Source: Coriobacteriaceae bacterium
GTDB lineage: Bacteria > Actinomycetota > Coriobacteriia > Anaerosomatales > SLCP01
DNA: 64,000 nt
Assembly: GCA_003563465.1 (NCBI GenBank)
Contig: PWVH01000128.1
Location: forward strand, 34,460-98,459
Reading direction: 5' to 3'
How positions within the stretch are numbered: position 1 is the stretch's first letter; every line of letters begins with the position of its first letter. The translations under genes were made by a program, and so were the position numbers. Shown piece by piece: positions 26,953 to 34,937 of this stretch. Under the pieces are notes generated by a model, which did no database searches, was not told the origin of the DNA, and saw only the letters and a program-made list of their open reading frames with translations.

Positions 26953-28212
26953 TCAGTCGTTGAGACCCGCTGCCGCAGCAAGGTCTACAGCCCTGTCCGT
27001 CCTTTCCCAGGTGAAGTCCTTGTCGTTGCGTCCGAAATGACCGTAGGCTGCAGTCTTGCGGTATATGGGGCGTCTCAGATCGAGATCGCGGATGATGGCT
27101 CCCGGCCGCAAGTCGAAAACCTCGGCGATCGCGGTCTCGATGGCGCCAAGAGCGACCTTCTCGGTACCGAAGGTTTCAACGAATACCGAGAGAGGGTGGG
27201 CCATCCCAATCGCGTAGGCCAACTGTATCTCGCATCGATCTGCTAGACCCGCCGCGACCACGGTCTTGGCGACCCATCGAGCGGCATAGGTGGCCGAGCG
27301 ATCGACCTTTGTGCAGTCCTTGCCCGAGAAAGCACCGCCGCCGTGGCGACCCATGCCGCCATAAGTATCGACGATTATCTTGCGGCCGGTCAGTCCAGTG
27401 TCGCCCATAGGGCCGCCGATGACGAAACGCCCGGTGGGATTGACGTATACGTCGGCGTGACCGTACTCGATGCCTTCGAGGTCGAACACCGGCTTGATCA
27501 CGTGTTCGATAACGTCAGGCTTCATGAGTCCCTCGATGTCGACTCCGTCAGCGTGTTGCGCAGCAATCAGAATCTTCTCGACGGCGATTGGCTTGTCTCC
27601 TTGGTAGCGAACAGTAACTTGCGTTTTGCCGTCGGGACGCAGGTAGTCCAGCACGCCAGCCTTCCGCACGGCGGTCAGACGTTCGGCCAGGCGATGGGCA
27701 AGGTAGATCGGCATCGGCATGAGCTGGGTGGTCTCTTTGCAGGCGTATCCGAACATCATGCCTTGGTCGCCGGCGCCGACAAGGTCGAGGGGATCGCCGT
27801 TGTAACCGTGCTGTACCTCGAAGGACTCGTCGACACCCATCGCGATGTCTGGGCTCTGTTCGTGGATCGTTGTGATGACTCCGCAAGTCTCATGGTCGAA
27901 GCCGTATTTGGCTCGTGTGTAGCCTATCTCTTCGACCACGTTGCGTACGATCGCGGGTATCTCGACATAGGCATGAGTGCGGATTTCACCAGAGACTGCG
28001 ACAAGGCCTGTGGTGACCAAGGTCTCGCATGCGACCCTTACGTACTCCGGATGCGCTTTCGAACCGTCGGGCGATACGAAATCGGACTCGGCCAACTCCG
28101 CTTCTCTGGCTATGATCGCGTCAAGCACGGCATCGGATATCTGGTCGCACATCTTGTCGGGATGACCCTCCGTGACTGACTCTGAGGTGAAAGAGTACTC
28201 GCGCTCGGACAT
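26953..28212 (-). CDS. metK: S-adenosylmethionine synthetase
   Basis: Makes SAM from methionine and ATP. The 419-residue protein starts MSEREYSFTSESVTEGHPDKM, carries GAGDQGMMFGYA near 125 and GGGAFSGKDCTKVDRS near 290; these are the ATP and metal binding loops. The start follows a perfect GGAGG ribosome site. It lies behind a SAM-I riboswitch, so its own product should repress it. Confidence 0.97.
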   Translation of the reverse strand: MSEREYSFTSESVTEGHPDKMCDQISDAVLDAIIAREAELAESDFVSPDGSKAHPEYVRVACETLVTTGLVAVSGEIRTHAYVEIPAIVRNVVEEIGYTRAKYGFDHETCGVITTIHEQSPDIAMGVDESFEVQHGYNGDPLDLVGAGDQGMMFGYACKETTQLMPMPIYLAHRLAERLTAVRKAGVLDYLRPDGKTQVTVRYQGDKPIAVEKILIAAQHADGVDIEGLMKPDVIEHVIKPVFDLEGIEYGHADVYVNPTGRFVIGGPMGDTGLTGRKIIVDTYGGMGRHGGGAFSGKDCTKVDRSATYAARWVAKTVVAAGLADRCEIQLAYAIGMAHPLSVFVETFGTEKVALGAIETAIAEVFDLRPGAIIRDLDLRRPIYRKTAAYGHFGRNDKDFTWERTDRAVDLAAAAGLND

Positions 28213-28316
28213 GAGACCTCCTGTCTTCGTAGCGAACGCCGCTGCATAAGAAAAGCCCCAACCTGGACGGCAAGGGCGCTCACTGGCGCACTCCGTGAAG
28301 CCAGCGCGGTATGCCC

Positions 28317-28447
28317 TCATCTTCCAGGCCGGTAAAACCTGCCGAGACTTGGCACCGTGCGCTCATTTCAGCGTCGGTTGCCGGGGCTTCGCGGGGCTCG
28401 GTCCCTCCACCCTCTGCGGTCTTCGCGCGACCGCCTCTTGATGAGCA
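28317..28447 (-). ncRNA. SAM-I riboswitch (S box)
   Basis: The metK leader, read on the minus strand, holds CTCATCAAGAGG, the GAGGGT-GGAGGGAC segment, CCCCGGCAACC and GGTGCcaAgTC in the S-box order. The 5' CTCATC pairs with a 3' GATGAG at 28317-28322 to form P1. Downstream is a GC-rich region ending in GGGGCTTTTCTT (about 28244-28255), fitting an intrinsic terminator-type switch, and CCTGGA/TCCAGG can pair as a competing element. Identified by motif, with the expected target gene. Confidence 0.93.
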
Positions 28448-28452
28448 CCGCG

Positions 28453-28481
28453 ACGATAGCACGAAGGCGGCGCTATGAAAA
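28453..28481 (-). promoter_or_regulatory. Predicted promoter for metK leader
   Basis: TTTTCA and TATCGT lie 17 bp apart on the minus strand, directly upstream of the SAM-I aptamer. Weak boxes but correct place and spacing. Confidence 0.45.
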
Positions 28482-28551
28482 GGACGTGCCGATTCGGAAA
28501 CAGTTACCATAGTCGGGGTCGAGACGGTCGGCGGAGAACGAGGAGCATCAC

Positions 28552-30048
28552 GTGGCCGAGCGGGTAAGAGTGCGTTTTGCACCCAGTCCGACGGGACAAC
28601 TACACATCGGCGGGGTCCGTACAGCTATCTACAATTGGGCGTTTGCTCGGCGACACGGAGGATCGTTCGTTCTACGGATAGACGATACTGATGCAGAGCG
28701 CTCCACAGAAGCGAACACCCAGGCAATACTCTCATCGCTGAGATGGCTCGGTTTAGACTGGGATGAGGGTCCTGAGATAGGTGGTCTGTCTGGTCCGTAT
28801 TTCCAAACCAAGCGTCGTGCTTACTACGACGCTGCTCTCGAGCGCCTGCAAACGTCCGATGCGGTCTATCCTTGCTTCTGTTCCGCCGAGGAGCTGGCGC
28901 TCAGGCGCGAGACCGAACGTGCGACAGGTGGATTCTCCGGCTACGACCGGAGATGTCGATCGCTCTCGGTCTCTGAAGCGAAGAGCCGTCTGGTCTCCGG
29001 CGAGCCACATGCGTGGCGGTTCAAAGTCCCGGACGACCGGGGAGACATCGTGTTCTACGATGAGGTACGTGGAAAGAGCGTGTTTCCTTGCGACGCGATG
29101 GACGATTTCGTCATAGTACGCAGCGACGCTACTCCTACGTACAACTTCGCTACAGTGATCGATGACATCGAGATGGCCATCTCCCACATCATACGCGGTG
29201 ACGATCATCTTCCGAACACGCCGCGACAGATACTTCTGTTCGAAGCGCTGGGAGCGGAATCCCCATCCTTCGCCCACCTGTCCATGATTCTGGGACCGGA
29301 CGGCAAGCGCCTGTCAAAACGTCACGGCGCGACCTCTGTAGAAGAGTATCGTGATTCGGGATACCTGCCCGAGGCATTGTTGAACTATCTTGCCCTCCTT
29401 GGGTGGTCACTCGATGATCGCACTACCATCATCGATAGCTCGACTCTGGTGCAGAACTTCTCGCTTGAGCGTGTTTCCAGCAATCCTGCAGTCTTCGACC
29501 CGGAGAAACTGGAGTGGATGAACGGAGTCTACATCCGCGATTTGCCTCCGGAGGATTTCCTCGAGCGGATTACCCCCTACATCGATGCAGCTTTTCAAAC
29601 CGACATCGCTGCCAGTGCGACTCTTGCCCCCAACGCAGAAGGCCAAAAGGAACGGAACGCATGGTTTCTTCAGCTCGCGCCGCTGATTTCCGAACGCGTG
29701 AAGAGGCTCACCGAGGTGGTTCCCTTGGTCGAGTTCCTATTCGTCGATGAGATCGAGATAGAGGAAGAGGCTAGAACCAAGGCACTGCTCAAAGAAGGCT
29801 CCCGGGAGACGCTGTTCGCTGCCGCCGACGCGCTTGAAGCGCTTGAGGAGTTCGATACCGAAGCGGTTGAAGGAGCACTTCGCGCCATTCCGGAGCAGGT
29901 TGGACTGAAGCCGAAGACAGTCTTCCAAGCGATTCGGGCAGCCGTTTCGGGAAAGCTGGTCAGCCCCCCTCTGTTTGAGTCGATAGCGCTGCTTGGTCGA
30001 GAGAGAACTGTTGATCGCATCCGTCGAGCGGCGGCTTCGGTCACGTAA
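28552..30048 (+). CDS. gltX: Glutamyl-tRNA synthetase
   Basis: Class I aminoacyl-tRNA synthetase for glutamate. It begins RVRVRFAPSPTGQLHIGG (HIGH-type motif), has CFC with a downstream Cys (zinc motif), and KRLSKRHG, a KMSKS variant. Length 498 is normal for a bacterial GluRS. The GTG start at 28552 follows GAGGAG. tRNA-Gln(CTG) and tRNA-Glu(CTC) follow about 100 bp downstream. Many bacteria without GlnRS use a non-discriminating GluRS plus GatCAB; whether this one is non-discriminating is inference. Confidence 0.95.
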   Translation: MAERVRVRFAPSPTGQLHIGGVRTAIYNWAFARRHGGSFVLRIDDTDAERSTEANTQAILSSLRWLGLDWDEGPEIGGLSGPYFQTKRRAYYDAALERLQTSDAVYPCFCSAEELALRRETERATGGFSGYDRRCRSLSVSEAKSRLVSGEPHAWRFKVPDDRGDIVFYDEVRGKSVFPCDAMDDFVIVRSDATPTYNFATVIDDIEMAISHIIRGDDHLPNTPRQILLFEALGAESPSFAHLSMILGPDGKRLSKRHGATSVEEYRDSGYLPEALLNYLALLGWSLDDRTTIIDSSTLVQNFSLERVSSNPAVFDPEKLEWMNGVYIRDLPPEDFLERITPYIDAAFQTDIAASATLAPNAEGQKERNAWFLQLAPLISERVKRLTEVVPLVEFLFVDEIEIEEEARTKALLKEGSRETLFAAADALEALEEFDTEAVEGALRAIPEQVGLKPKTVFQAIRAAVSGKLVSPPLFESIALLGRERTVDRIRRAAASVT

Positions 30049-30150
30049 TGCGCCTTGCCGAGGGGTCGTAGTTCGCTTGACAGGTCCCGTGGGGCTGGGT
30101 AGGATTCCGAACCGCGCCCTGATGGGCGACAGGATCACCGGATGTCGCAA

Positions 30151-30224
30151 TGGGGCGTCGTCTAATGGTAGGACAGCGGATTCTGGTTCCGTAAGTGGGG
30201 GTTCGACTCCTCCCGCCCCAGCCA
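30151..30224 (+). tRNA. tRNA-Gln (CTG anticodon)
   Basis: Cloverleaf of 74 bases with encoded CCA. The acceptor pairs TGGGGCG with CGCCCCA, the discriminator is G, the anticodon loop is TTCTGGT (anticodon CTG, codon CAG) and the T arm has GTTCGAC. It lies between gltX and tRNA-Glu. Confidence 0.93.
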
Positions 30225-30241
30225 TTCGATGCGCCGGGCAA

Positions 30242-30318
30242 GGCCCGTTAGTCTAGTGGACAAGGACGCCGCCCTCTCAAGGCGGAGATCACGGGTTCGA
30301 ATCCCGTACGGGCTACCA
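30242..30318 (+). tRNA. tRNA-Glu (CTC anticodon)
   Basis: Cloverleaf with encoded CCA. The anticodon stem CCGCC/GGCGG encloses loop CTCTCAA (anticodon CTC, codon GAG). The T arm reads CGGGTTCGAATCCCG. The acceptor has a G-U pair at 1-72 and discriminator A. Separated from tRNA-Gln by 17 bp, so probably one transcript. Confidence 0.93.
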
Positions 30319-30328
30319 TACCGACATT

Positions 30329-30357
30329 AAGGAACGCCTTTTCGGGCGTTCCTTTTG
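30329..30357 (+). terminator. Terminator after tRNA-Gln/tRNA-Glu
   Basis: GGAACGCC and GGGCGTTCC form an eight-base stem with a short loop, followed by TTTT. It separates the gltX-tRNA unit from rnpB. Confidence 0.85.
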
Positions 30358-30414
30358 CAAGCTCTGTGGAGCTTGGAGAGCGATAGCAAAGCTTTCACCT
30401 GATAAACTAGATAT

Positions 30415-30762
30415 GGAGTGGGCTGGATGGTCGCGCGGATCTGTGTGATCCGTGAGGAAAGTCCGGACTCCAAAGGGCAGGGTGCCTGCTAACGGCAGGG
30501 CGGGGCGACCCGACGGAAAGTGCCACAGAAAAGAAGACCCCCTGGTCATGATGGACCAGGGGAAAGCTGAAACGGTGCGGTAAGAGCGCACCAGCGTTGC
30601 GGTAACGCAGCGGCTTGGCAAACCCCACCCGGAGCAAGAGCGAATAGGAGCGATCAAGGTCGGCCCGGCCGTCGCTCGGGTTAGCTCGCTTGAGGCTGTG
30701 GGCGACTGCAACCCCAGATAGATGATCATCCACGACAGAATCCGGCTTACAGGCCCACTCCA
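30415..30762 (+). ncRNA. rnpB: RNase P RNA (class A)
   Basis: Catalytic RNA of ribonuclease P, trimming tRNA 5' ends. The ends GGAGTGGGC and GGCCCACTCC pair as P1. The conserved GAGGAAAGTCCGGACTCC at 30453 and the 3' ACAGAATCCGGCTTACAG are both present, with GAGGCTGTGGGCGACTGCAACCCC between. About 348 nt, within normal range. Boundaries are set by P1. Confidence 0.95.
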
Positions 30763-30777
30763 CCCTGTACATCCGAC

Positions 30778-30808
30778 GAAGGAGACCACGCGAGCGGTCT
30801 CCTTCTTG
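30778..30808 (+). terminator. Terminator of rnpB
   Basis: GAAGGAGACC and GGTCTCCTTC form a ten-base stem, followed by TTGCTTG. The tail is short in T, but location right behind rnpB fits. Confidence 0.75.
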
Positions 30809-30894
30809 CTTGTAGTGGCGATTCTCACGAAGATAGGGATAGCTCAACATGCGGCAGCGGCGCCCGCAGCGTTGTTGATACGGTTTCTAGAGAT

Positions 30895-32145
30895 TTAGAC
30901 GGACTTCCACTGGAAGGATCCGCAGGATGCAGGATCACTTTCCCCGCGTTTCGGACACGTATCCAGATAGACACAATCTTCACAGCTGAGTTCGGCGAGG
31001 TCCGAACCTCCGGCCTCGTACGTCCTATCGGGTTCGATCGGCTTGTCAGCGGGGACAGGCATAGAGTCGTTGCTAACTGTGGATGAAGTGTCGTTTGACA
31101 GCTTCAGATCCTCCAAAGGGGTGTCGGCGACGACCTCCGGTGTCTCTGGGAAAGATGTGGGCATCTCTGGCTCCGCGAGAGCGGAAGGCTCTTCGAGATT
31201 CGAATCCGCGACCTCAGGAATATCAGACAACGTCGGCTCGTCGGGAGTGACAGGCTCGTCCACTGAAGGTGGCTCGACGGATACAGGCTCGTCCACGGAT
31301 GCGGGCTCGGCCACGGCAGGTGGCGGAGGTGGCGGTGGCTCCGATTCGAGTTCTGGATCTACGAACGACGCGGGTGATTCCGGTTCCGGTCGATCCTCAG
31401 GCTCAGATTCGATTTCTGTTGACGGAAGATCCCACGGCCAGGACTCGCTGGGAACCTCGGGTTCGGACTCAATAGCAGGTATCGGCTGAGAGATAGATTC
31501 AGGTTCCGGAAGAGGCTCAGACAGGACGGCCTCGTCAGACTCAAGAGTGGCAGCTGAGGCGTTTTTCTTGGGAAGAGGCTGCTGTGCTGCAACTTCGTCA
31601 TCTCCCATAAGCTTCTCATCAATGTCCTGGCCGGAGATAGCCTCGATGGTCTCGAGCTCTAAGCTCTCGGACTCCGGCTCTTCGGTCTCGAGCTCCGGCT
31701 CTTCGGCCTGCGACTCTGCGTTTTCGGTATCCGGTTCAGGGCTCTGAAGTTCCGAATGTAAGCTTTCGAGCTCGGATTCCGACTCCGTGCCCACGGGTTC
31801 TGACTCGGTGAACTCAGGCTCCGTGCTCTCGGGTTCCGGCTCGGTGAACTCAGGCTCCGTGCTCTCGGATCCAGGGATGTCAACAACAGGCGCCTCCCAG
31901 ACCGCGGCACTCTCCGCATCGAGTATCTCTTCGGAGAATTGGGGTCCGACAGCAGATGTGCGAGGCACGATCAGGACAGGTGTGCCGGAGTCAAGGTCTA
32001 AGACGAAGATCTCTTCGGCAGTGACGGCATCGGGCAAGGCTGAAAGGCGCGACAGCTCTGCCAGAGCCTCATGCCGGGTGGGAAAGAGCGCAGGCACGAT
32101 AAGCCGTACCTCGTCCTCATCGCGTCCCAATAGGAAGAAGCCCAT
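30895..32145 (-). CDS. Acidic Glu/Pro/Ser-rich protein with four-cysteine tail
   Basis: Unrecognised protein of about 416 residues. A small N-terminal domain (about 1-75, MGFFLLGRDEDEVRL to VLIVPRTS) is followed by some 300 residues of low-complexity Glu, Pro, Ser and Asp, including a 12-residue repeat encoded by a 36-bp tandem DNA repeat (near 31805-31876) and a run of seven prolines. The last 30 residues hold four Cys spaced C-x2-C-x5-C-x10-C. There is no signal peptide or membrane helix. The cysteine set could bind zinc or an iron-sulfur cluster, and the linker would act as a flexible spacer; both are inference. It is flanked by rnpB and endonuclease IV. Confidence 0.75.
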   Translation of the reverse strand: MGFFLLGRDEDEVRLIVPALFPTRHEALAELSRLSALPDAVTAEEIFVLDLDSGTPVLIVPRTSAVGPQFSEEILDAESAAVWEAPVVDIPGSESTEPEFTEPEPESTEPEFTESEPVGTESESELESLHSELQSPEPDTENAESQAEEPELETEEPESESLELETIEAISGQDIDEKLMGDDEVAAQQPLPKKNASAATLESDEAVLSEPLPEPESISQPIPAIESEPEVPSESWPWDLPSTEIESEPEDRPEPESPASFVDPELESEPPPPPPPAVAEPASVDEPVSVEPPSVDEPVTPDEPTLSDIPEVADSNLEEPSALAEPEMPTSFPETPEVVADTPLEDLKLSNDTSSTVSNDSMPVPADKPIEPDRTYEAGGSDLAELSCEDCVYLDTCPKRGESDPASCGSFQWKSV

Positions 32146-32235
32146 CGCTCGCACCTCGAATCATCTCTGTACGAATACGATTCGTTCGCCCCTTATGCTA
32201 GAACCCATGGTCTCACGGGGCAACCGTTAGGGCTT

Positions 32236-32275
32236 TCTGAGTCTGCCTGAGCACAGAGTGGCAGATTCAGAGATC
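32236..32275 (-). terminator. Stem-loop after endonuclease IV gene
   Basis: CTGAATCTGCC and GGCAGACTCAG pair with one mismatch around a 12-base loop, 20 bp after the nfo stop. The T tract is weak. It likely marks the end of the nfo transcript. Confidence 0.5.
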
Positions 32276-32292
32276 AGGTTCGGTGACGCCGC

Positions 32293-33156
32293 TCACACTC
32301 GCTGGTCTCTCAAGAACGTCAGCCGGCGGATGTTCTCACGGTCCTTGTACGGGATTTCACCCGGCATTTCCATCACTGCTGGCACGCCTTCTAGCTTCGG
32401 ATGACGGACCATGGCAGCGAAGGCATCCAGACCGAGGGTTCCGTCTCCAATCCATGCATGCCGGTCGCGATGGGATCCTCGCTCGTACACACAGTCGTTG
32501 GCGTGGACAAGTCGCAATGCCTTACTGCCGCATCGATTCTCGATTTCGTTGAGGACGATGCTCCACCGATGCTCATCGCTAAGATCGATGCCTGAGGCGT
32601 GTGCATGACATGTATCGAAGCAGACGCCTAAGAGGCGGGAATCTTCCTCAGCTCGGTCGATCACGGCGGCGAGCTCGCCTATCGTTCGACCATAGGCGTT
32701 TCCACTGCCTGCGGTGTTCTCCAGCAGAAGCATGGTCGGCGAGTCCGACTGCGTGCCTGCTAGGTCGAACGCGGCTTGAACAGCCGAGGCGATACGGTCT
32801 GCAGCTGACTCTGGGTTTCCAAACGGATCGGTCCCGAGATGAGTGGCTACCCCATCGGCAAAAAGGAGGCGGGCACGCGCTATCTCGTCGGCCAGTGCGG
32901 CGATGGATCGCTCGCGAAGTATCTCATCAGGTGTGGCCAGGTTGATCAAGTATGCGGTATGGGTGAAAGCAGCCCGAATTCCTGCAGCGAGGCGGTGTTC
33001 CAGAAACGGCTTACCTGCTTCGGGATTCGCCGGAGGGCCTTCCCATCGGCGAGGGCTCTTCGCGAAGAACTGCATGGACTCGCATCCGACCGAGGCGGCA
33101 TAGTCGACAGCGGCAGCAAGGCCGTTCGCGACGGAGACGTGCGCGCCGATAAGCAA
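32293..33156 (-). CDS. nfo: Endonuclease IV
   Basis: AP endonuclease for abasic-site repair. The about 287-residue TIM-barrel protein has THTAYLINLA, ENTAGSG, GVCFDTCHAHASG, VHANDC, GSHRDRHAWIGDG and MEMPGE, which together supply the zinc-binding His, Glu and Asp ligands. The start is set at TTG 33156, four bases after AAGGAG, giving the usual family length; a longer ATG frame from 33225 adds 23 residues of no known match. It lies in a DNA repair neighbourhood with dinB and dnaE2. Confidence 0.9.
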   Translation of the reverse strand: MLIGAHVSVANGLAAAVDYAASVGCESMQFFAKSPRRWEGPPANPEAGKPFLEHRLAAGIRAAFTHTAYLINLATPDEILRERSIAALADEIARARLLFADGVATHLGTDPFGNPESAADRIASAVQAAFDLAGTQSDSPTMLLLENTAGSGNAYGRTIGELAAVIDRAEEDSRLLGVCFDTCHAHASGIDLSDEHRWSIVLNEIENRCGSKALRLVHANDCVYERGSHRDRHAWIGDGTLGLDAFAAMVRHPKLEGVPAVMEMPGEIPYKDRENIRRLTFLRDQRV

Positions 33157-33256
33157 GATGCTCCTTTCAACGCCGGTTTCTGCGTAGATCGGGTCTGCTG
33201 AGCATTCTACGCGAGAAGTGACCATCCACAGCGGCGACGGTTAAACTCGATGAGAT

Positions 33257-34501
33257 ATGAAAGAGGGCTCTACACTATGGAAAGGACGTGCGATCCTGCA
33301 CGTCGACATGGATGCCTTCTTCGCTTCGGTGGAGCAGTTGGACCATCCGGAGTGGAGAGGGCTGCCTGTGATCGTCGGCGGCGATCCTGCAAGGCGCGGA
33401 GTCGTTTCAGCAGCCTCCTACGAGGCGCGGCGCTTCGGAGTCCGATCCGCGATGCCTTCTATGCGAGCGGCCGCGCTATGTCCTCAAGCTGTCTGGGCTC
33501 GTCCTCGTAGAGAACGGTACCGTGAGGTCTCTCAAGAAGTACGTAAAATCCTCGCCGAGGAGACTCCGCACGTGCAGCCCTGCTCGATAGACGAAGCCTA
33601 TCTCGATGTCACTCCTGGATCACATGCATATGAGGATCCAGGAGTTGTCGCTCGGCGTATCCAGGAACGTGTGGACGCCATAGGAATCACGTGCTCTGTG
33701 GGGGTAGCGACTTCGAAGACAGTGGCGAAGATTGCTTCCGACAGAAACAAGCCACACGGCTTGACAGTGGTATATCCGGGTGAAGAAAGGGACTTTCTCT
33801 CCCCCCTTCCCGTGTCCCTGATGCCTGGAATCGGTTCGATCGGTGCTGGGCGTCTGGAACGATTCGGCGTCACGACCCTGGGTATGCTGGCCGACTTGGA
33901 TGCAGAGACCGCACGAGAAGTGCTCGGGTCTCACGGAGAGGATCTCATCAAACGAGCTAGAGGAATCGACGAGCGGCCCGTAAGGGATACCAGACCCGTG
34001 AAGTCCGTGTCGAACGAAATGACCTTCGGCACCGATGCACACAGTGTCGACGAGGTGAAGACGGCCATGTCAGCTCTGAGCGCGAAGGTGGCCGGGCGCT
34101 TGAGACGAAAGGGGATCTCCGGACGGACCGTGACTGTGAAAGTGAGGTATGGTGATTTCACGACACGTACCGTCCGATGTACGATGCCAAGGCCTACAGA
34201 TACGCGTGAAGCCATCCTGGACGTCGCGCTGCAGCTGCTCGATTCGATATGGTCTCCCGGTGTCGGCATCCGCTTGCTTGGGGTGGGCGTGAGCGGCTTC
34301 GAAGAGCGTGCGGTACAGATGGATCTTCTCGAAGCCGATCCAGAGGATTCGCAGCACCGCGGGCGCAGGCGTCTGGCGATGAGCGTCGATGAGGTATGCG
34401 AGCGGTTCGGAGACAACGCGATAGGATATGGAGTATCGTTTACGCGCGACGCTGACGAACTGCCCGACCGGGCTGACGACACGGAGAACGGGGGGACGTA
34501 G
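33257..34501 (+). CDS. dinB: DNA polymerase IV
   Basis: Y-family translesion polymerase. The N-terminus has HVDMDAFFASVEQ, the catalytic acidic pair in SIDEAYLDV (near 113-122), and helix-hairpin-helix residues GIGSIGAGRLERFG near 200. Its 414 residues include a little-finger domain and an AVQMDLL segment, a plausible beta-clamp binding motif. No LexA box is visible upstream, unlike the dnaE2 unit. The stop overlaps the following lipoprotein start by one base. Confidence 0.94.
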   Translation: MKEGSTLWKGRAILHVDMDAFFASVEQLDHPEWRGLPVIVGGDPARRGVVSAASYEARRFGVRSAMPSMRAAALCPQAVWARPRRERYREVSQEVRKILAEETPHVQPCSIDEAYLDVTPGSHAYEDPGVVARRIQERVDAIGITCSVGVATSKTVAKIASDRNKPHGLTVVYPGEERDFLSPLPVSLMPGIGSIGAGRLERFGVTTLGMLADLDAETAREVLGSHGEDLIKRARGIDERPVRDTRPVKSVSNEMTFGTDAHSVDEVKTAMSALSAKVAGRLRRKGISGRTVTVKVRYGDFTTRTVRCTMPRPTDTREAILDVALQLLDSIWSPGVGIRLLGVGVSGFEERAVQMDLLEADPEDSQHRGRRRLAMSVDEVCERFGDNAIGYGVSFTRDADELPDRADDTENGGT

Positions 34502-34911
34502 TGAGCAGGTTCGCACGGGGGGCTGCGTTACTTTCGGCATGCATCATAGGCCTCCAATTCACTGCGGCATGTGCGCCGTCCAGGACGCCATCTTCTCACT
34601 TTCCTCCACCCACACAAGTCGATGAACCCGGTGTCTACGAGACTGCCGACGGACGTATGAGGGCTGTCGGTGTGCTCGAGTGGGTCGATCTTGAAGGCGG
34701 GTTCTTCGCAGTGGTAGACGTTGCCGAAACCGAGGCTGCGGAGATTCGTGTCGTTGCCGTGATTGCCAACTCCGAAGAGCTGGAAGACGAACTTCTCGCT
34801 TCGCGAGGACGTTATGTCGAGGTCTTGGGGGAGGCTTTCGACGGTGTCTCGATTCGGATGGCGGGTCCCGAAATCTTGGCCGAGGAAGTCCGTCCGCTTC
34901 TCGACGATTAG
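34501..34911 (+). CDS. Hypothetical lipoprotein
   Basis: A 136-residue protein with a lipoprotein signal: a positively charged MSRFAR start, a hydrophobic stretch, then the lipobox TAAC. The mature part is acidic and contains a small beta-rich segment (AVGVLEWVDLEGGFFAVVDV), which could be a small OB or beta-barrel fold. The GTG start shares one base with the dinB stop. I do not recognise the family. Coupling to a repair polymerase is odd and may just be local. Confidence 0.7.
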   Translation: MSRFARGAALLSACIIGLQFTAACAPSRTPSSHFPPPTQVDEPGVYETADGRMRAVGVLEWVDLEGGFFAVVDVAETEAAEIRVVAVIANSEELEDELLASRGRYVEVLGEAFDGVSIRMAGPEILAEEVRPLLDD

Positions 34912-34937
34912 CAGGACCGGGATTCCCGAACCAATCG

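Noticed and set aside
31043..31489. 148-codon Gly/Ser-rich plus-strand open frame
   Set aside because: It is a mirror of the Glu/Pro/Ser-rich minus-strand coding region; low complexity and no ribosome site.
32167..32185. CGAATACGATTCG near the acidic protein start considered as a second LexA box
   Set aside because: The half-sites and spacing do not fit CGAAC-N4-GTTCG; left as chance palindrome.
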